This document shows, in pieces, positions 1-8,199 of a stretch of DNA of 64,000 bases. The stretch spans positions 245,742 to 309,741 of the forward strand of contig NZ_JAXMIH010000011.1 of NCBI RefSeq assembly GCF_034366625.1. The letters are read 5' to 3'. The position numbers were made by a program, and so were the translations under genes. Source of the stretch: Prosthecobacter sp. (GTDB taxonomy: Bacteria; Verrucomicrobiota; Verrucomicrobiia; Verrucomicrobiales; Verrucomicrobiaceae). The notes under the pieces were generated by a model. The model had not been told where the DNA came from, ran no database searches, and worked only from the letters and a program-made list of their open reading frames with translations. Each line of letters begins with the position of its first letter. Position 1 is the stretch's first letter.

Positions 1-400
1 TGATCGGCTGGGAGGAGATGCACTGCTCCAGCACGGTCATTTTGTGATTGGCGCAGGCGAGGACCTGCGTGGTCTCGCCGGATTCATCGCGCAGCCATTT
101 GAGGGACTCCAAAGCGCAGACGACGAGGCTTTTCTCGCGCACTTGAGGCCGGGAGAGATCGAAAAGCTTGTTCGTGAGAACGAAGCGTTTGTCGTCCTCG
201 CGGCGCTGGAGGTAGCCGCGATTGTGGAGGGTGCCGGTGATGCGAAAGACGGAGTTCACCGGCAGATCAAGCTCGCGGGCGATCTCGGTGAGGCTCAGTC
301 CGGCACGATGACGACCGAGGAGTTCGAGGATGGCCAGCGTGCGCTCGGTGCCTGGGGCGAGGGTGTCTTCGGTGGGAAGGATGGGGGCTTCTTTGAGCAT
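1..400 (-). CDS. IclR-family transcriptional regulator (partial, C-terminus off the window)
   Basis: The reverse strand reads open from an ATG at 400 to the left edge, giving the first 133 residues. Residues about 18-80 form a winged helix-turn-helix of the IclR type: residues 36-58 carry LSLTEIARELDLPVNSVFRI, followed by GYLQRRED and the wing residues KRFVLTNKLFDL. The start of the effector-binding domain follows (LKWLRDESGETTQV). IclR proteins usually bind DNA as dimers or tetramers and respond to a small metabolite; the ligand cannot be told here. The gene is divergent from queF, and its start codon abuts a tandem 18-bp repeat that could be its own operator. The fold assignment is secure; the regulated pathway is unknown. 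Confidence 0.85.
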   Translation of the reverse strand, partial: MLKEAPILPTEDTLAPGTERTLAILELLGRHRAGLSLTEIARELDLPVNSVFRITGTLHNRGYLQRREDDKRFVLTNKLFDLSRPQVREKSLVVCALESLKWLRDESGETTQVLACANHKMTVLEQCISSQPI

Positions 401-434
401 TCTAGATTTAGAAACGATTCTGGATTTGGAAAAC
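399..434. promoter_or_regulatory. Tandem 18-bp direct repeat between iclR-type gene and queF
   Basis: Two adjacent 18-bp units, ATTCTAGATTTAGAAACG and ATTCTGGATTTGGAAAAC, match at 14 of 18 positions. The core of each is partly self-complementary (TTCTAGATTTAGAA). They sit directly against the start codon of the IclR-type gene and about 70 bp upstream of queF. The position fits an autoregulatory operator, but no factor is proven. Confidence 0.4.
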
Positions 435-504
435 TATCGAGTAATCTTGGACTGACGGCTCATCGCATTTGCAATCCGGCCTCTCTCCCGCATTCTGCGC
501 GGAC

Positions 505-936
505 ATGAGCCAGGAAAATGACCTCACATTGCTCGGAAAATCGGAAAACCGCCTGCCGGCCTCGCCGGATGTGGCGGTGCTGGAGACCTTCCCGAACCGC
601 ACGCCCGGGCGGAACTACCGCATCCATTTGAGCGCGCCGGAATTCAGCTCGATCTGCCCCGTGACCGGCCAGCCGGATTCGGCGCACCTCGAAATCTACT
701 ACATCCCCGCCGAGAAGTGCGTGGAGACGAAGTCGCTGAAGTTTTACCTCGCCTCGTATCGCAATCACGCCGCCTTCAATGAGGCGATCGTGAATCGCGT
801 GCTCGATGACATCGTGAAAGCCTGCGCACCAAAGCAGGTCGTGGTGCGTGGTAAATTTGGTGCCCGCGGTGGCATCCAACTCACCTGTGAGGCCCGTTTC
901 CCTGATCTCGACGAAACGCTGCGCCTGCCGGAATGA
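505..936 (+). CDS. queF: NADPH-dependent 7-cyano-7-deazaguanine reductase QueF (type I)
   Basis: This 143-residue protein should reduce preQ0 to preQ1 with NADPH in queuosine biosynthesis, in the cytoplasm. The nucleophilic cysteine lies in SSICPVTGQPD (Cys51, with Asp58 following), and the NADPH-binding QueF motif is ETKSLK at residues 74-79. The length fits the short unimodular QueF class rather than the roughly 280-residue bimodular class. I chose the ATG at 505 because the family similarity begins just after it; an in-frame extension to 469 adds nothing recognisable. The stop overlaps the queC start by 4 bp (ATGA), so the two are probably translationally coupled. No preQ1 riboswitch was recognised upstream. 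Confidence 0.93.
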   Translation: MSQENDLTLLGKSENRLPASPDVAVLETFPNRTPGRNYRIHLSAPEFSSICPVTGQPDSAHLEIYYIPAEKCVETKSLKFYLASYRNHAAFNEAIVNRVLDDIVKACAPKQVVVRGKFGARGGIQLTCEARFPDLDETLRLPE

Positions 937-1595
937 AAACGCTGGTATTGCTTTCTGGCGGAATGGACTCCGTGACGGCGCTGCATTGGGCGCGGCAGGA
1001 GCATGAGGTCGTGGGTGCGGTGAGCTTTGATTACGGTGCCAAGCATAATCATCGCGAGATCCCGCTGGCGGCGTGGCATTGCGCGCAATCGGATGTGAAG
1101 CATGACATCATCGACCTGGACTTCGTGAACCGGCTGTTTGCCTCCGACTTGCTCAAAAGCGGCGGTGAAGTGCCTGATGGCCACTACGCGCATGAAACCA
1201 TGAAGCAGACGGTGGTGCCGTTCCGCAACGGCATCATGCTCGCCATCGCCTGTGGCCTTGCCGAGAGCCGTGAGGCTGAGGCGCTCGTCATCGCGGCGCA
1301 TGCGGGCGATCACACGATTTATCCCGACTGCCGAGAGCCGTTCATGCAAGGGATGGCCGCCGCGATGCGCGAAGGAACGTATGCGCGCCTCGAACTGCTG
1401 CGCCCGTTCATCCATCTCGACAAAGCGGGCATCGCAAAGCTTGGTGCGGCACTGGGAGTGGATTACGGCAAGACTTGGTCGTGCTACAAAGGCGGCGATT
1501 TGCACTGCGGGAAGTGCGGCACATGCGTGGAGCGCGTCGAGGCGTTTGCGCTCGCGGGATTGGATGATCCGACGATTTACGACGCGGGCGTTTGA
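933..1595 (+). CDS. queC: 7-cyano-7-deazaguanine synthase QueC
   Basis: QueC makes preQ0 from 7-carboxy-7-deazaguanine, ammonia and ATP, the step immediately before QueF. The N-terminus has the PP-loop ATP pyrophosphatase motif SGGMDS at residues 8-13. The C-terminus has the zinc site with cysteines 184, 192, 195 and 198 (SCYKGGDLHCGKCGTC). At 220 residues it is of normal length. It overlaps queF by 4 bp and its 3' end overlaps the convergent sigma54-activator gene by 19 bp. queD and queE are not in the window. Identification is firm. Confidence 0.96.
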   Translation: MKTLVLLSGGMDSVTALHWARQEHEVVGAVSFDYGAKHNHREIPLAAWHCAQSDVKHDIIDLDFVNRLFASDLLKSGGEVPDGHYAHETMKQTVVPFRNGIMLAIACGLAESREAEALVIAAHAGDHTIYPDCREPFMQGMAAAMREGTYARLELLRPFIHLDKAGIAKLGAALGVDYGKTWSCYKGGDLHCGKCGTCVERVEAFALAGLDDPTIYDAGV

Positions 1596-3040
1596 GCCTC
1601 GGGCTGCACACGCCGGCGATGCGTGCGGACCATGTTCAAGTCCTTGAGCTTGCGTTGAAGCGTGCGGCGGCTCATGCCAAGCATCTCGGCGGCGACGGTG
1701 CGGTTGTTGCCGCTGCGCTGGAGGGCTTGGAGAATGAGCTGGTGCTCGACTTCGGTGATGTCGAGGTCGCTCTTGGGTTTGATAGACGGATCGGCGGGCA
1801 GAGCCGATGCAGCGTCTTTGGTGGGTATTAAAGAAGGCGCGCGCAGGCCGATGCCGAGGCCGTGCGGGTTGAGCAGGTAGGACGGCAGGTGTTTGAGCAT
1901 CACGCGGTTGCTGTTGCTCATGACGACGCCGTGCTCGATGGCGGCGCGGAGTTCGCGGATGTTGCCGGGCCAGTCGTATTTCATCATCGCGGGCAAGGCG
2001 TCCTCGCCGAGCGGCTTGAAGGCCTTGCCGTTGGTTTTGGCGAGTTCTTTGAGGAAATGGTCGGCCAGCACGGGGATGTCGCCTTTTCGAACGCGCAGCG
2101 GTGGAAGCTGGATGGTGACGACGCGCAGCCGCCAGTAGAGATCTTCGCGGAATTTGCCTTCCTCGACCATCTTCGCGAGATCGCGGTTCGTGGCGGCGAT
2201 GACACGGACGTTGATCTGGATTGGCTTGCTGCTGCCGACACGTTCGATGGTCTGCTCCCCGAGAGCGCGGAGCAGTTTGACCTGTGTGGAGGCGTCGATC
2301 TCGCCGATTTCATCGAGGAACAGCGTGCCGCCGTTTGCCTGCTCGAAGCGGCCGATGCGGCGCTCCTGAGCGCCGGTAAACGAGCCTTTTTCATGGCCGA
2401 ACAGTTCGCTTTCGAGGATCTGCGGCGAGAGCGCGGCACAATGCACGGACACGATGTTCGCCTTGGGCCGGCCGCTGAGATTGTGAATGGCGCGGGCGAC
2501 GAGTTCTTTGCCGGTGCCGCTTTCGCCTTCGATCAAGACAGTGGCGCGGGAAGGGGCGACTTGCTGGATGGTTTCGATGATGGGCTTCATCACCTCGGAC
2601 TGGCCGAGGATGCCTTCGATGGAGAATTTGCGCTCGACCTGCTGCTTCAACGCGACGTTTTCGTGCTCCAAGGTGCGACTGCGGAGGGCACGTTTGATGA
2701 GAAGCTCCACTTCATCGAGATTGAGAGGCTTGGTGACGAAATGGTAGGCACCACGGCGCATCGCCTCCACCGCAGTGTCCACGCTGCCGTAGGCGGTCAT
2801 CATGATGCACACGGGTGGCTTCGGCTGGGCGAGAGCGGCATCCAGTAGCTTCATGCCGTTGTCCTCGCCGAGACGCAGGTCGGTGAGCATGACGTCGATG
2901 CGGTCGTTTTGGAGGTATTCCATCGCCTCGGCGGCGTTGGAGGCGACGTAGCAGTCAAACTCGTCCTCCAGCGAGAGGCGCAGGCCATCGCGGGTGTGCT
3001 TTTCGTCATCGACGATGAGGACGGTGGCTTGGTCGTTCAT
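1577..3040 (-). CDS. Sigma54-dependent NtrC-family response regulator
   Basis: This 487-residue regulator has three domains in order. A receiver (residues 1-120) carries acidic residues D11/D12, phospho-acceptor D54 (MLTDLRLG) and the lysine in TKPL. A central AAA+ sigma54-interaction domain carries Walker A GESGTGKE at 172-179, the sigma54 loop GSFTGA at 219-224 (Ser where Ala is commonest) and Walker B LFLDEIGE. A Fis-type helix-turn-helix near the C-terminus reads NNRTVAAEMLGMSRRTLQRK. It should activate sigma54 promoters by ATP-driven remodelling once phosphorylated. No sensor kinase is adjacent, so its partner and regulon are unknown. It is convergent with queC. Confidence 0.95.
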   Translation of the reverse strand: MNDQATVLIVDDEKHTRDGLRLSLEDEFDCYVASNAAEAMEYLQNDRIDVMLTDLRLGEDNGMKLLDAALAQPKPPVCIMMTAYGSVDTAVEAMRRGAYHFVTKPLNLDEVELLIKRALRSRTLEHENVALKQQVERKFSIEGILGQSEVMKPIIETIQQVAPSRATVLIEGESGTGKELVARAIHNLSGRPKANIVSVHCAALSPQILESELFGHEKGSFTGAQERRIGRFEQANGGTLFLDEIGEIDASTQVKLLRALGEQTIERVGSSKPIQINVRVIAATNRDLAKMVEEGKFREDLYWRLRVVTIQLPPLRVRKGDIPVLADHFLKELAKTNGKAFKPLGEDALPAMMKYDWPGNIRELRAAIEHGVVMSNSNRVMLKHLPSYLLNPHGLGIGLRAPSLIPTKDAASALPADPSIKPKSDLDITEVEHQLILQALQRSGNNRTVAAEMLGMSRRTLQRKLKDLNMVRTHRRRVQPEAQTPAS

Positions 3041-3106
3041 GAGTGAAGGAATGGCTCACTATGAGAGGCGAAGCGCGTGGCGGCAAACCGTGAAGTGAAA
3101 ATATTG

Positions 3107-3121
3107 TTGACTGATCGTCTA
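3107..3121. promoter_or_regulatory. Candidate TetR operator upstream of the tetR-type gene
   Basis: The inverted repeat TTGAC-tgatc-GTCTA lies about 45 bp upstream of the chosen tetR start. A related palindrome precedes the efflux operon, which is why I read both as binding sites of the same repressor. The arms are short and one position is imperfect. Confidence 0.35.
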
Positions 3122-3163
3122 GTTGCGGATAAACCCTGCCACTCACACCTCAAACAAACCTTC

Positions 3164-3760
3164 ATGGGACGCACCTCCACCGCCAAAGAACGCCTGATCG
3201 AAGCCGTGCTCGAATTGATCTGGACGGGCAGCTACGGCAGCACGTCAGTGGATCAGATTTGCGAGCGGGCAGGGGTGAAGAAAGGCAGTTTCTACCACTT
3301 TTTTGAGTCCAAGACCGAACTGGCGGTCACGGCCATCGATCATGGCTGGACGGAGCACCGCAAAAAGCTCGACGAGATGTTTTCGCCGGTCGTGCCACCG
3401 CTGGAGCGCATCTGGCAGTGCTTTCGTGATTTCACCGACGAACAGAGGGAATTGCAGGCAAAACACGGCCGCGTGCTCGGCTGCCCGATCCACACGCTCG
3501 GGGCTGAGATCAGCACGGTGGATGAAAAACTGCGGCAGAAACTGCAGGACATTTTGGGCCAGTTTGTGTGCTATTACGAGTCAGCGATCCGCGATGCACA
3601 CGCTCAGGGCGTAATCCAGGCTCCTGACGCGCCTGCTCTGGCACGAATCCTGTTTGCCTATGGCGAGGGTCTGCTCGCGCAGGCACGCATCTGGAACGAT
3701 CTCACGCACCTCGATTCGATGGAAGTCGGTGCCCGGCTCATCTTGGGCGTGAAGTCCTGA
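3164..3760 (+). CDS. TetR/AcrR-family repressor, likely of the adjacent RND pump
   Basis: This 198-residue regulator has an N-terminal TetR helix-turn-helix at residues 27-47 (TSVDQICERAGVKKGSFYHF) and a helical ligand-binding domain with GCPIHTLGAEI in the middle. I prefer the ATG at 3164 over an upstream in-frame start at 3077 because the TetR domain begins immediately after it and the extension would run over the candidate operator. It lies upstream of and in the same direction as a tripartite RND efflux operon, an arrangement typical of local repressors released by pump substrates. The inducer cannot be inferred. Confidence 0.9.
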   Translation: MGRTSTAKERLIEAVLELIWTGSYGSTSVDQICERAGVKKGSFYHFFESKTELAVTAIDHGWTEHRKKLDEMFSPVVPPLERIWQCFRDFTDEQRELQAKHGRVLGCPIHTLGAEISTVDEKLRQKLQDILGQFVCYYESAIRDAHAQGVIQAPDAPALARILFAYGEGLLAQARIWNDLTHLDSMEVGARLILGVKS

Positions 3761-3785
3761 TTCTGCCTCTCTTTTGCCCTCATTT

Positions 3786-3801
3786 TAAACCAACTGGTCA
3801 A
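3786..3801. promoter_or_regulatory. Candidate TetR operator upstream of the RND operon
   Basis: TAAACCA-AC-TGGTCAA is an inverted repeat with perfect inner arms ACCA/TGGT and 5 of 7 positions matching overall. It ends 27 bp before the adaptor gene start and resembles the site upstream of the tetR-type gene (TTGAC/GTC arms). Its position fits repression of the pump operon. Confidence 0.4.
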
Positions 3802-3827
3802 CTTTCACCCCAAAACCAACGCGCCCC

Positions 3828-4982
3828 GTGAAACCTCAAACCCTCCTCCCGTTCGTCCTGCTCCTCGCCGCCTGTGGCAAACCGCCTGAGGGCGGTCACG
3901 GCGGCGGCCAGATGCCTCCGGCACCGGTGACGCTCGCACCGGTCGAGCAGAAGGAACTCGTCGAGTGGGAGGAGTTCACGGGGCGCGTCGAGCCGGTGGA
4001 GTTGGTCGATCTCAAGCCACGCGTGTCCGGCTACATCACCGAAGTGCATTTCCAGGCCGGAGCGCTCGTGAAAAAGGGCGAGGTGCTGTTCACCATCGAC
4101 CAGCGGCCGTTTGAAACGAAGTTGCGTGCCGCTAAGGCCGAGGTGCAGCGTGCCGAGGCCAATGCACAGGCGATGAAGCGCGAATTTGATCGCGTGAGAG
4201 CGTTGCTGGCCGCCAAGGCCATCGCCCCCGAGCAGGCAGAGTCGCGTGAGTCGATGAATTTGCAGGCGCAGGCCGGATTGGAAGCCGCGAAGGCCGCCGA
4301 GCACAGCGCCGAGATCGAATTCGAGCACAGTTCGGTCAAAGCGCCGATCAACGGCCGCATCAGCCGTGCGATCACGACCACGGGCAACTTTGTCACGGCG
4401 GGTACCACGCTGCTCACCACCATCGTCACCGTCGATCCCGTCTATGTGTACGCCGACATCGACGAAAACAGCCTCCTCAAGCTCCAGGCGCTGCAACGTG
4501 ACAAGAAGATGTTCACCAACGGCGGCAAGCAGGTGCCGGTGGAACTCCAGCTCTCGAATGAAACCGGCTTCCCGCATCACGGCCACATCGAGTCCTTTGA
4601 CAATCGCCTCGACGCCGGCACTGGCAGCATGGTTCTTCGCGCTGAATTTGCGAATAGCGACGGCGTTCTGACTCCCGGCCTGTTCGCTCGTATTCGCCTG
4701 CCGATGACTGGCAAATACGCTGCGCTGCTGGTCGATGAAAAAAGCATTCTCACCGACCAGGCGAATAAGTATGTGCTTGGCGTGGATGAATCGAAGACAC
4801 CCGCGATGTCTGTTTACAAGCCGGTGGTGATCGGTCCGTCCGTTGAGGGCAAGCGCATCATCCGCAGCGGCCTCAAATTCGGCGACAAGATCATTGTGAA
4901 CGGCCAGGCACGTCTGCCGCAGCCCGGAATGCCCGTGCAGCCGACCGAAGCTGCTCCGGCAAAGGAAACGGCGGCCAAGTAA
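3828..4982 (+). CDS. RND efflux periplasmic adaptor (membrane fusion protein, lipoprotein)
   Basis: This 384-residue protein bridges the inner-membrane RND pump and the outer-membrane channel. It starts with a lipoprotein signal ending in the lipobox LAAC (Cys16). The order of parts matches AcrA/MexA: barrel and biotinyl-lipoyl half (RVSGYITEVHFQAGALVKKG), a central coiled-coil hairpin rich in Ala and Glu, then the second lipoyl half (IKAPINGRI-like SVKAPINGRISRA), the beta-barrel and the membrane-proximal domain. It is the first gene of the three-gene operon and starts 67 bp after the tetR-type gene. The assignment is secure; substrates are unknown. Confidence 0.94.
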   Translation: MKPQTLLPFVLLLAACGKPPEGGHGGGQMPPAPVTLAPVEQKELVEWEEFTGRVEPVELVDLKPRVSGYITEVHFQAGALVKKGEVLFTIDQRPFETKLRAAKAEVQRAEANAQAMKREFDRVRALLAAKAIAPEQAESRESMNLQAQAGLEAAKAAEHSAEIEFEHSSVKAPINGRISRAITTTGNFVTAGTTLLTTIVTVDPVYVYADIDENSLLKLQALQRDKKMFTNGGKQVPVELQLSNETGFPHHGHIESFDNRLDAGTGSMVLRAEFANSDGVLTPGLFARIRLPMTGKYAALLVDEKSILTDQANKYVLGVDESKTPAMSVYKPVVIGPSVEGKRIIRSGLKFGDKIIVNGQARLPQPGMPVQPTEAAPAKETAAK

Positions 4983-5012
4983 TCGCGAAGCGTCTTAAAC
5001 CTCACTCGCTTC

Positions 5013-8000
5013 ATGAACTTTTCCTCCTTCTTCATCACGCGTCCCATCTTCGCGGGCGTGTTGTCGCTGCTCATCTTCATTCTTGGCGCGATCTCATTGT
5101 TCCAGTTGCCGATTTCGGAGTATCCCGAAGTCGCACCGCCCACTGTGATAGTCACTGCGACATATCCCGGCGCGAATCCAAAGACTATCGCTGAAACTGT
5201 CGCTTCGCCCATTGAGCAGATTCTCAATGGCATCGAGAACATGCTCTACATGTCGTCACAGAGCACGGCGAACGGCGTGATGACACTCACTGTCACGTTC
5301 AAGATCGGCACGGAGCTCGATCTGGCGCAGGTGCAGGTGCAGAACCGTGTCTCGCAGGTGCTGCCGAAGCTGCCGGAGGAAGTGCGGCGCTTTGGCGTCA
5401 CCACGGTGAAGTCTTCGCCGAACATGACGCTCGTTGTGCATCTGCTCTCGCCCAATGAGCGCTACGACGAGATTTACCTGCGCAACTACGCCACGCTGAA
5501 TGTGAAGGACGAGCTTTCGCGACTCGGCGGCGTGGGCCAGGTCAATATCTTCGGTGGTGGTGACTACGCGATGCGCGTGTGGATTGATCCCGACAAAGCC
5601 GCCGCACGCGGCCTGACCTCCGGCGACATCGTGAACGCCATCCGCGAGCAAAACATCCAGGTCGCCGCCGGCACGATCGGTCAGCAGCCGGTCAAAGACG
5701 CCGCGTTTGAACTGACCGTGAATGCCAAAGGCCGCCTCATCAGCGAGGAGGAGTTTGACCAGATCATCGTCAAAACCGGTCCGAATGGCGAAAAGCTACG
5801 TCTCCGCGATGTCGCCCGCGCAGAGATGGGATCGGGCGATTATTCGCTGCGCAGCCTGCTCAATAACAAACGCGCCGTCGGCATGGGCGTTTTCCAGCTT
5901 CCGGGTGCGAACTCGCTCGCCGTCTCGCAGGCCGTGCGTGCCCGCATGACCGAGCTGAAGGCCAAAATGCCCGAGGGGGTCGATTACGCCATCGCTTACG
6001 ACCCGACGGTGTTTGTCCAGAAATCCATCGACGCCGTCATCCACACGCTGATCGAGGCGCTGTTGCTCGTCGTGCTCGTCGTGATGATCTTCCTGCAAAC
6101 CTGGCGTGCCTCCATCATCCCGCTGGCCGCAGTGCCGGTGTCGCTGATCGGCACCTTCGCGGTGATGCACGCGCTGGGCTTCTCCATCAACAATTTGTCG
6201 CTGTTCGGCATCGTGCTCGCCATCGGCATCGTCGTCGATGACGCCATCGTGGTCGTCGAGAACGTCGAGCGCAACATCCGCAACGGACTCAAGCCCATGG
6301 CGGCCACGCAGCAGGCCATGAAGGAGGTCACCGGTCCCATCGTGGCGACTGCGCTCGTGCTGTGCGCCGTCTTCATCCCCACCGCATTCATCAGCGGTCT
6401 CAGCGGCCAGTTTTACAAGCAGTTCGCCGTCACGATTGCCATCTCGACGGTGATCTCAGCCATCAATTCGCTCACGCTCAGCCCCGCGCTCTCCGCGCTG
6501 CTGCTGAAAGATCATCAGGCGAAGAAGGACATCATCTCCCGCATCATTGACGCGCTGTTCGGCTGGTTTTTCCGGCCCTTTAACCGCTTCTTTGAATGGT
6601 CGTCGAATGTGTATGTCGGTCTCGTGAAACGCATCATCCGCTTTAGCTTCGTCGCACTCGTCATCTACGGCGGACTCGTCTGGGCGACGTGGAAGGGATT
6701 CGAAATCGTGCCCCAAGGCTTCGTGCCGGGCCAGGACAAACAATACCTCGTCGGCTTCGCGCAATTGCCCGAAGGCTCCTCGCTTGATCGCACCGACGAT
6801 GTCATGCGCCGCATGTCGCAGATCGCCATGAATCATCCCGGCGTGAAGGACGCCATCGCCTTCCCCGGCCTCTCGATCCAGGGTTTCACCATCAGCCCGA
6901 ACGCCGGCATCGTTTTCGTCAGCCTCGATGAATTCGAGAAACGCAAGTCGCCCGAATTGAGCGGCGGTGCCATCGCTGGTGCGCTCAACGGCAAATTCAT
7001 GGCAATTCAGGACGCCATGGTGATGATGTTCCCGCCACCACCCGTCAATGGCATCGGCACCACTGGCGGCTTCAAGCTCATGGTCGAGGATCGCGGCAAT
7101 CAAGGCTACGCGGCGTTGTATCAGGCCACGCAGAAGCTTGTCGGCGCGGCGTATGGCAGTGGCAAACTCACGCAGGTCTATTCCGGCTACACCGTGAACG
7201 TCCCGCAGCTCGAAGCCGACGTGGATCGTGAAAAAGCCAAGATGCAGGGCGTGCCGCTCGCCAATTTGTTTGAGACGCTGCAAATCAATCTTGGCAGCCT
7301 TTATGTGAACGACTTCAACCGCTTTGGCCGCACCTATCAGGTCGTCGCGCAGGCCGAGCCGCAGTTCCGTGACGACGCGAGCGACATCACACGCCTCAAA
7401 ACTCGCAACGCCGCCGGAGACATGGTGTCCATCGGATCGCTCGTGAAAGTCAATGAGGGCTTCGGCCCGGATCGCGTCACGCATTACAACGGCTACCTCG
7501 CCGCCGACCTCAACGGCGCTCCGCTGCCGCCGCTCAGCTCCGGTCAGGCCGAGGAACTCATCGCCGGCCTCGCCAAAGACGCGCTGCCCGGCGGATTCGA
7601 GTTCGAGTGGACCGATCTCACCTACCAAAAGATCATCGCAGGCAACACCGCCATCTTCATCTACCCGCTGTGCATCCTGCTCGTCTTCATGGTGCTCGCC
7701 GCGCAATACGAAAGCCTGCGCCTGCCGCTCGCCATCATCTTGATCGTGCCGCTGTGCCTGCTGTTCGCGTTGGCGGGCGTCTATCTCACAAATGGTGACA
7801 ACAACATCTTCACGCAGATCGGCTTCATCGTGCTGATCGGTCTAGCATGCAAAAACGCCATCCTCATCGTCGAATTTGCCAAGGAGAAGTTTGACCACGG
7901 CCTCAGCCCCTTCGAAGCCGCACTCGAAGCCTGCCGCCTGCGGTTGCGCCCCATTTTGATGACCTCCATCGCCTTTATTGCCGGCGTGTATCCCCTCGTC

Positions 8001-8192
8001 GTCTCCACCGGCGCCGGTGCCGAAATGCGCCGCGCCATGGGCACCGCCGTCTTCGCCGGTATGATCGGCGTGACCTTCCTCGGCCTGTTCTTCACGCCGG
8101 TGTTTTATGTGTTGGTCATGAAACTCGGACGGCAGAAGAAAGCTGCCAACGCAGATGAATTGCCAGCCGCCGCCCTTCCCACTCCTCATTGA
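5013..8192 (+). CDS. RND multidrug efflux permease (AcrB/MexB type, HAE1 family)
   Basis: This 1059-residue inner-membrane pump exports hydrophobic or amphiphilic compounds using the proton gradient. It begins FSSFFITRPIFAGVLSLLIF, the usual first helix of HAE1 permeases, and has two halves each with a large periplasmic loop and a bundle of membrane helices. The helix-4 region shows GIVLAIGIVVDDAIVVVENV, with the two adjacent aspartates of the proton relay. The second half has NAILIVEFAKE and GVTFLGLFFTPVFYVLV. Full length indicates an intact transporter. It starts 30 bp after the adaptor gene and is followed after 7 bp by the outer-membrane component. Confidence 0.96.
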   Translation: MNFSSFFITRPIFAGVLSLLIFILGAISLFQLPISEYPEVAPPTVIVTATYPGANPKTIAETVASPIEQILNGIENMLYMSSQSTANGVMTLTVTFKIGTELDLAQVQVQNRVSQVLPKLPEEVRRFGVTTVKSSPNMTLVVHLLSPNERYDEIYLRNYATLNVKDELSRLGGVGQVNIFGGGDYAMRVWIDPDKAAARGLTSGDIVNAIREQNIQVAAGTIGQQPVKDAAFELTVNAKGRLISEEEFDQIIVKTGPNGEKLRLRDVARAEMGSGDYSLRSLLNNKRAVGMGVFQLPGANSLAVSQAVRARMTELKAKMPEGVDYAIAYDPTVFVQKSIDAVIHTLIEALLLVVLVVMIFLQTWRASIIPLAAVPVSLIGTFAVMHALGFSINNLSLFGIVLAIGIVVDDAIVVVENVERNIRNGLKPMAATQQAMKEVTGPIVATALVLCAVFIPTAFISGLSGQFYKQFAVTIAISTVISAINSLTLSPALSALLLKDHQAKKDIISRIIDALFGWFFRPFNRFFEWSSNVYVGLVKRIIRFSFVALVIYGGLVWATWKGFEIVPQGFVPGQDKQYLVGFAQLPEGSSLDRTDDVMRRMSQIAMNHPGVKDAIAFPGLSIQGFTISPNAGIVFVSLDEFEKRKSPELSGGAIAGALNGKFMAIQDAMVMMFPPPPVNGIGTTGGFKLMVEDRGNQGYAALYQATQKLVGAAYGSGKLTQVYSGYTVNVPQLEADVDREKAKMQGVPLANLFETLQINLGSLYVNDFNRFGRTYQVVAQAEPQFRDDASDITRLKTRNAAGDMVSIGSLVKVNEGFGPDRVTHYNGYLAADLNGAPLPPLSSGQAEELIAGLAKDALPGGFEFEWTDLTYQKIIAGNTAIFIYPLCILLVFMVLAAQYESLRLPLAIILIVPLCLLFALAGVYLTNGDNNIFTQIGFIVLIGLACKNAILIVEFAKEKFDHGLSPFEAALEACRLRLRPILMTSIAFIAGVYPLVVSTGAGAEMRRAMGTAVFAGMIGVTFLGLFFTPVFYVLVMKLGRQKKAANADELPAAALPTPH

Positions 8193-8199
8193 TCCCGTC

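Noticed and set aside
430..504. preQ1 riboswitch before queF
   Set aside because: The short leader shows no H-type pseudoknot pattern or adenine-rich tail typical of preQ1 riboswitches.
44..508. Forward open frame of 154 codons at the left edge
   Set aside because: It is antisense to a clear IclR-type gene and has no family similarity.
1862..2848. Forward open frame of 328 codons
   Set aside because: It lies wholly antisense to the sigma54-activator gene, whose domains are unmistakable; long antisense frames arise from high third-position GC.
6456..7706. Reverse open frame of 416 codons
   Set aside because: It is antisense to the RND permease gene and has low-complexity composition without domains.
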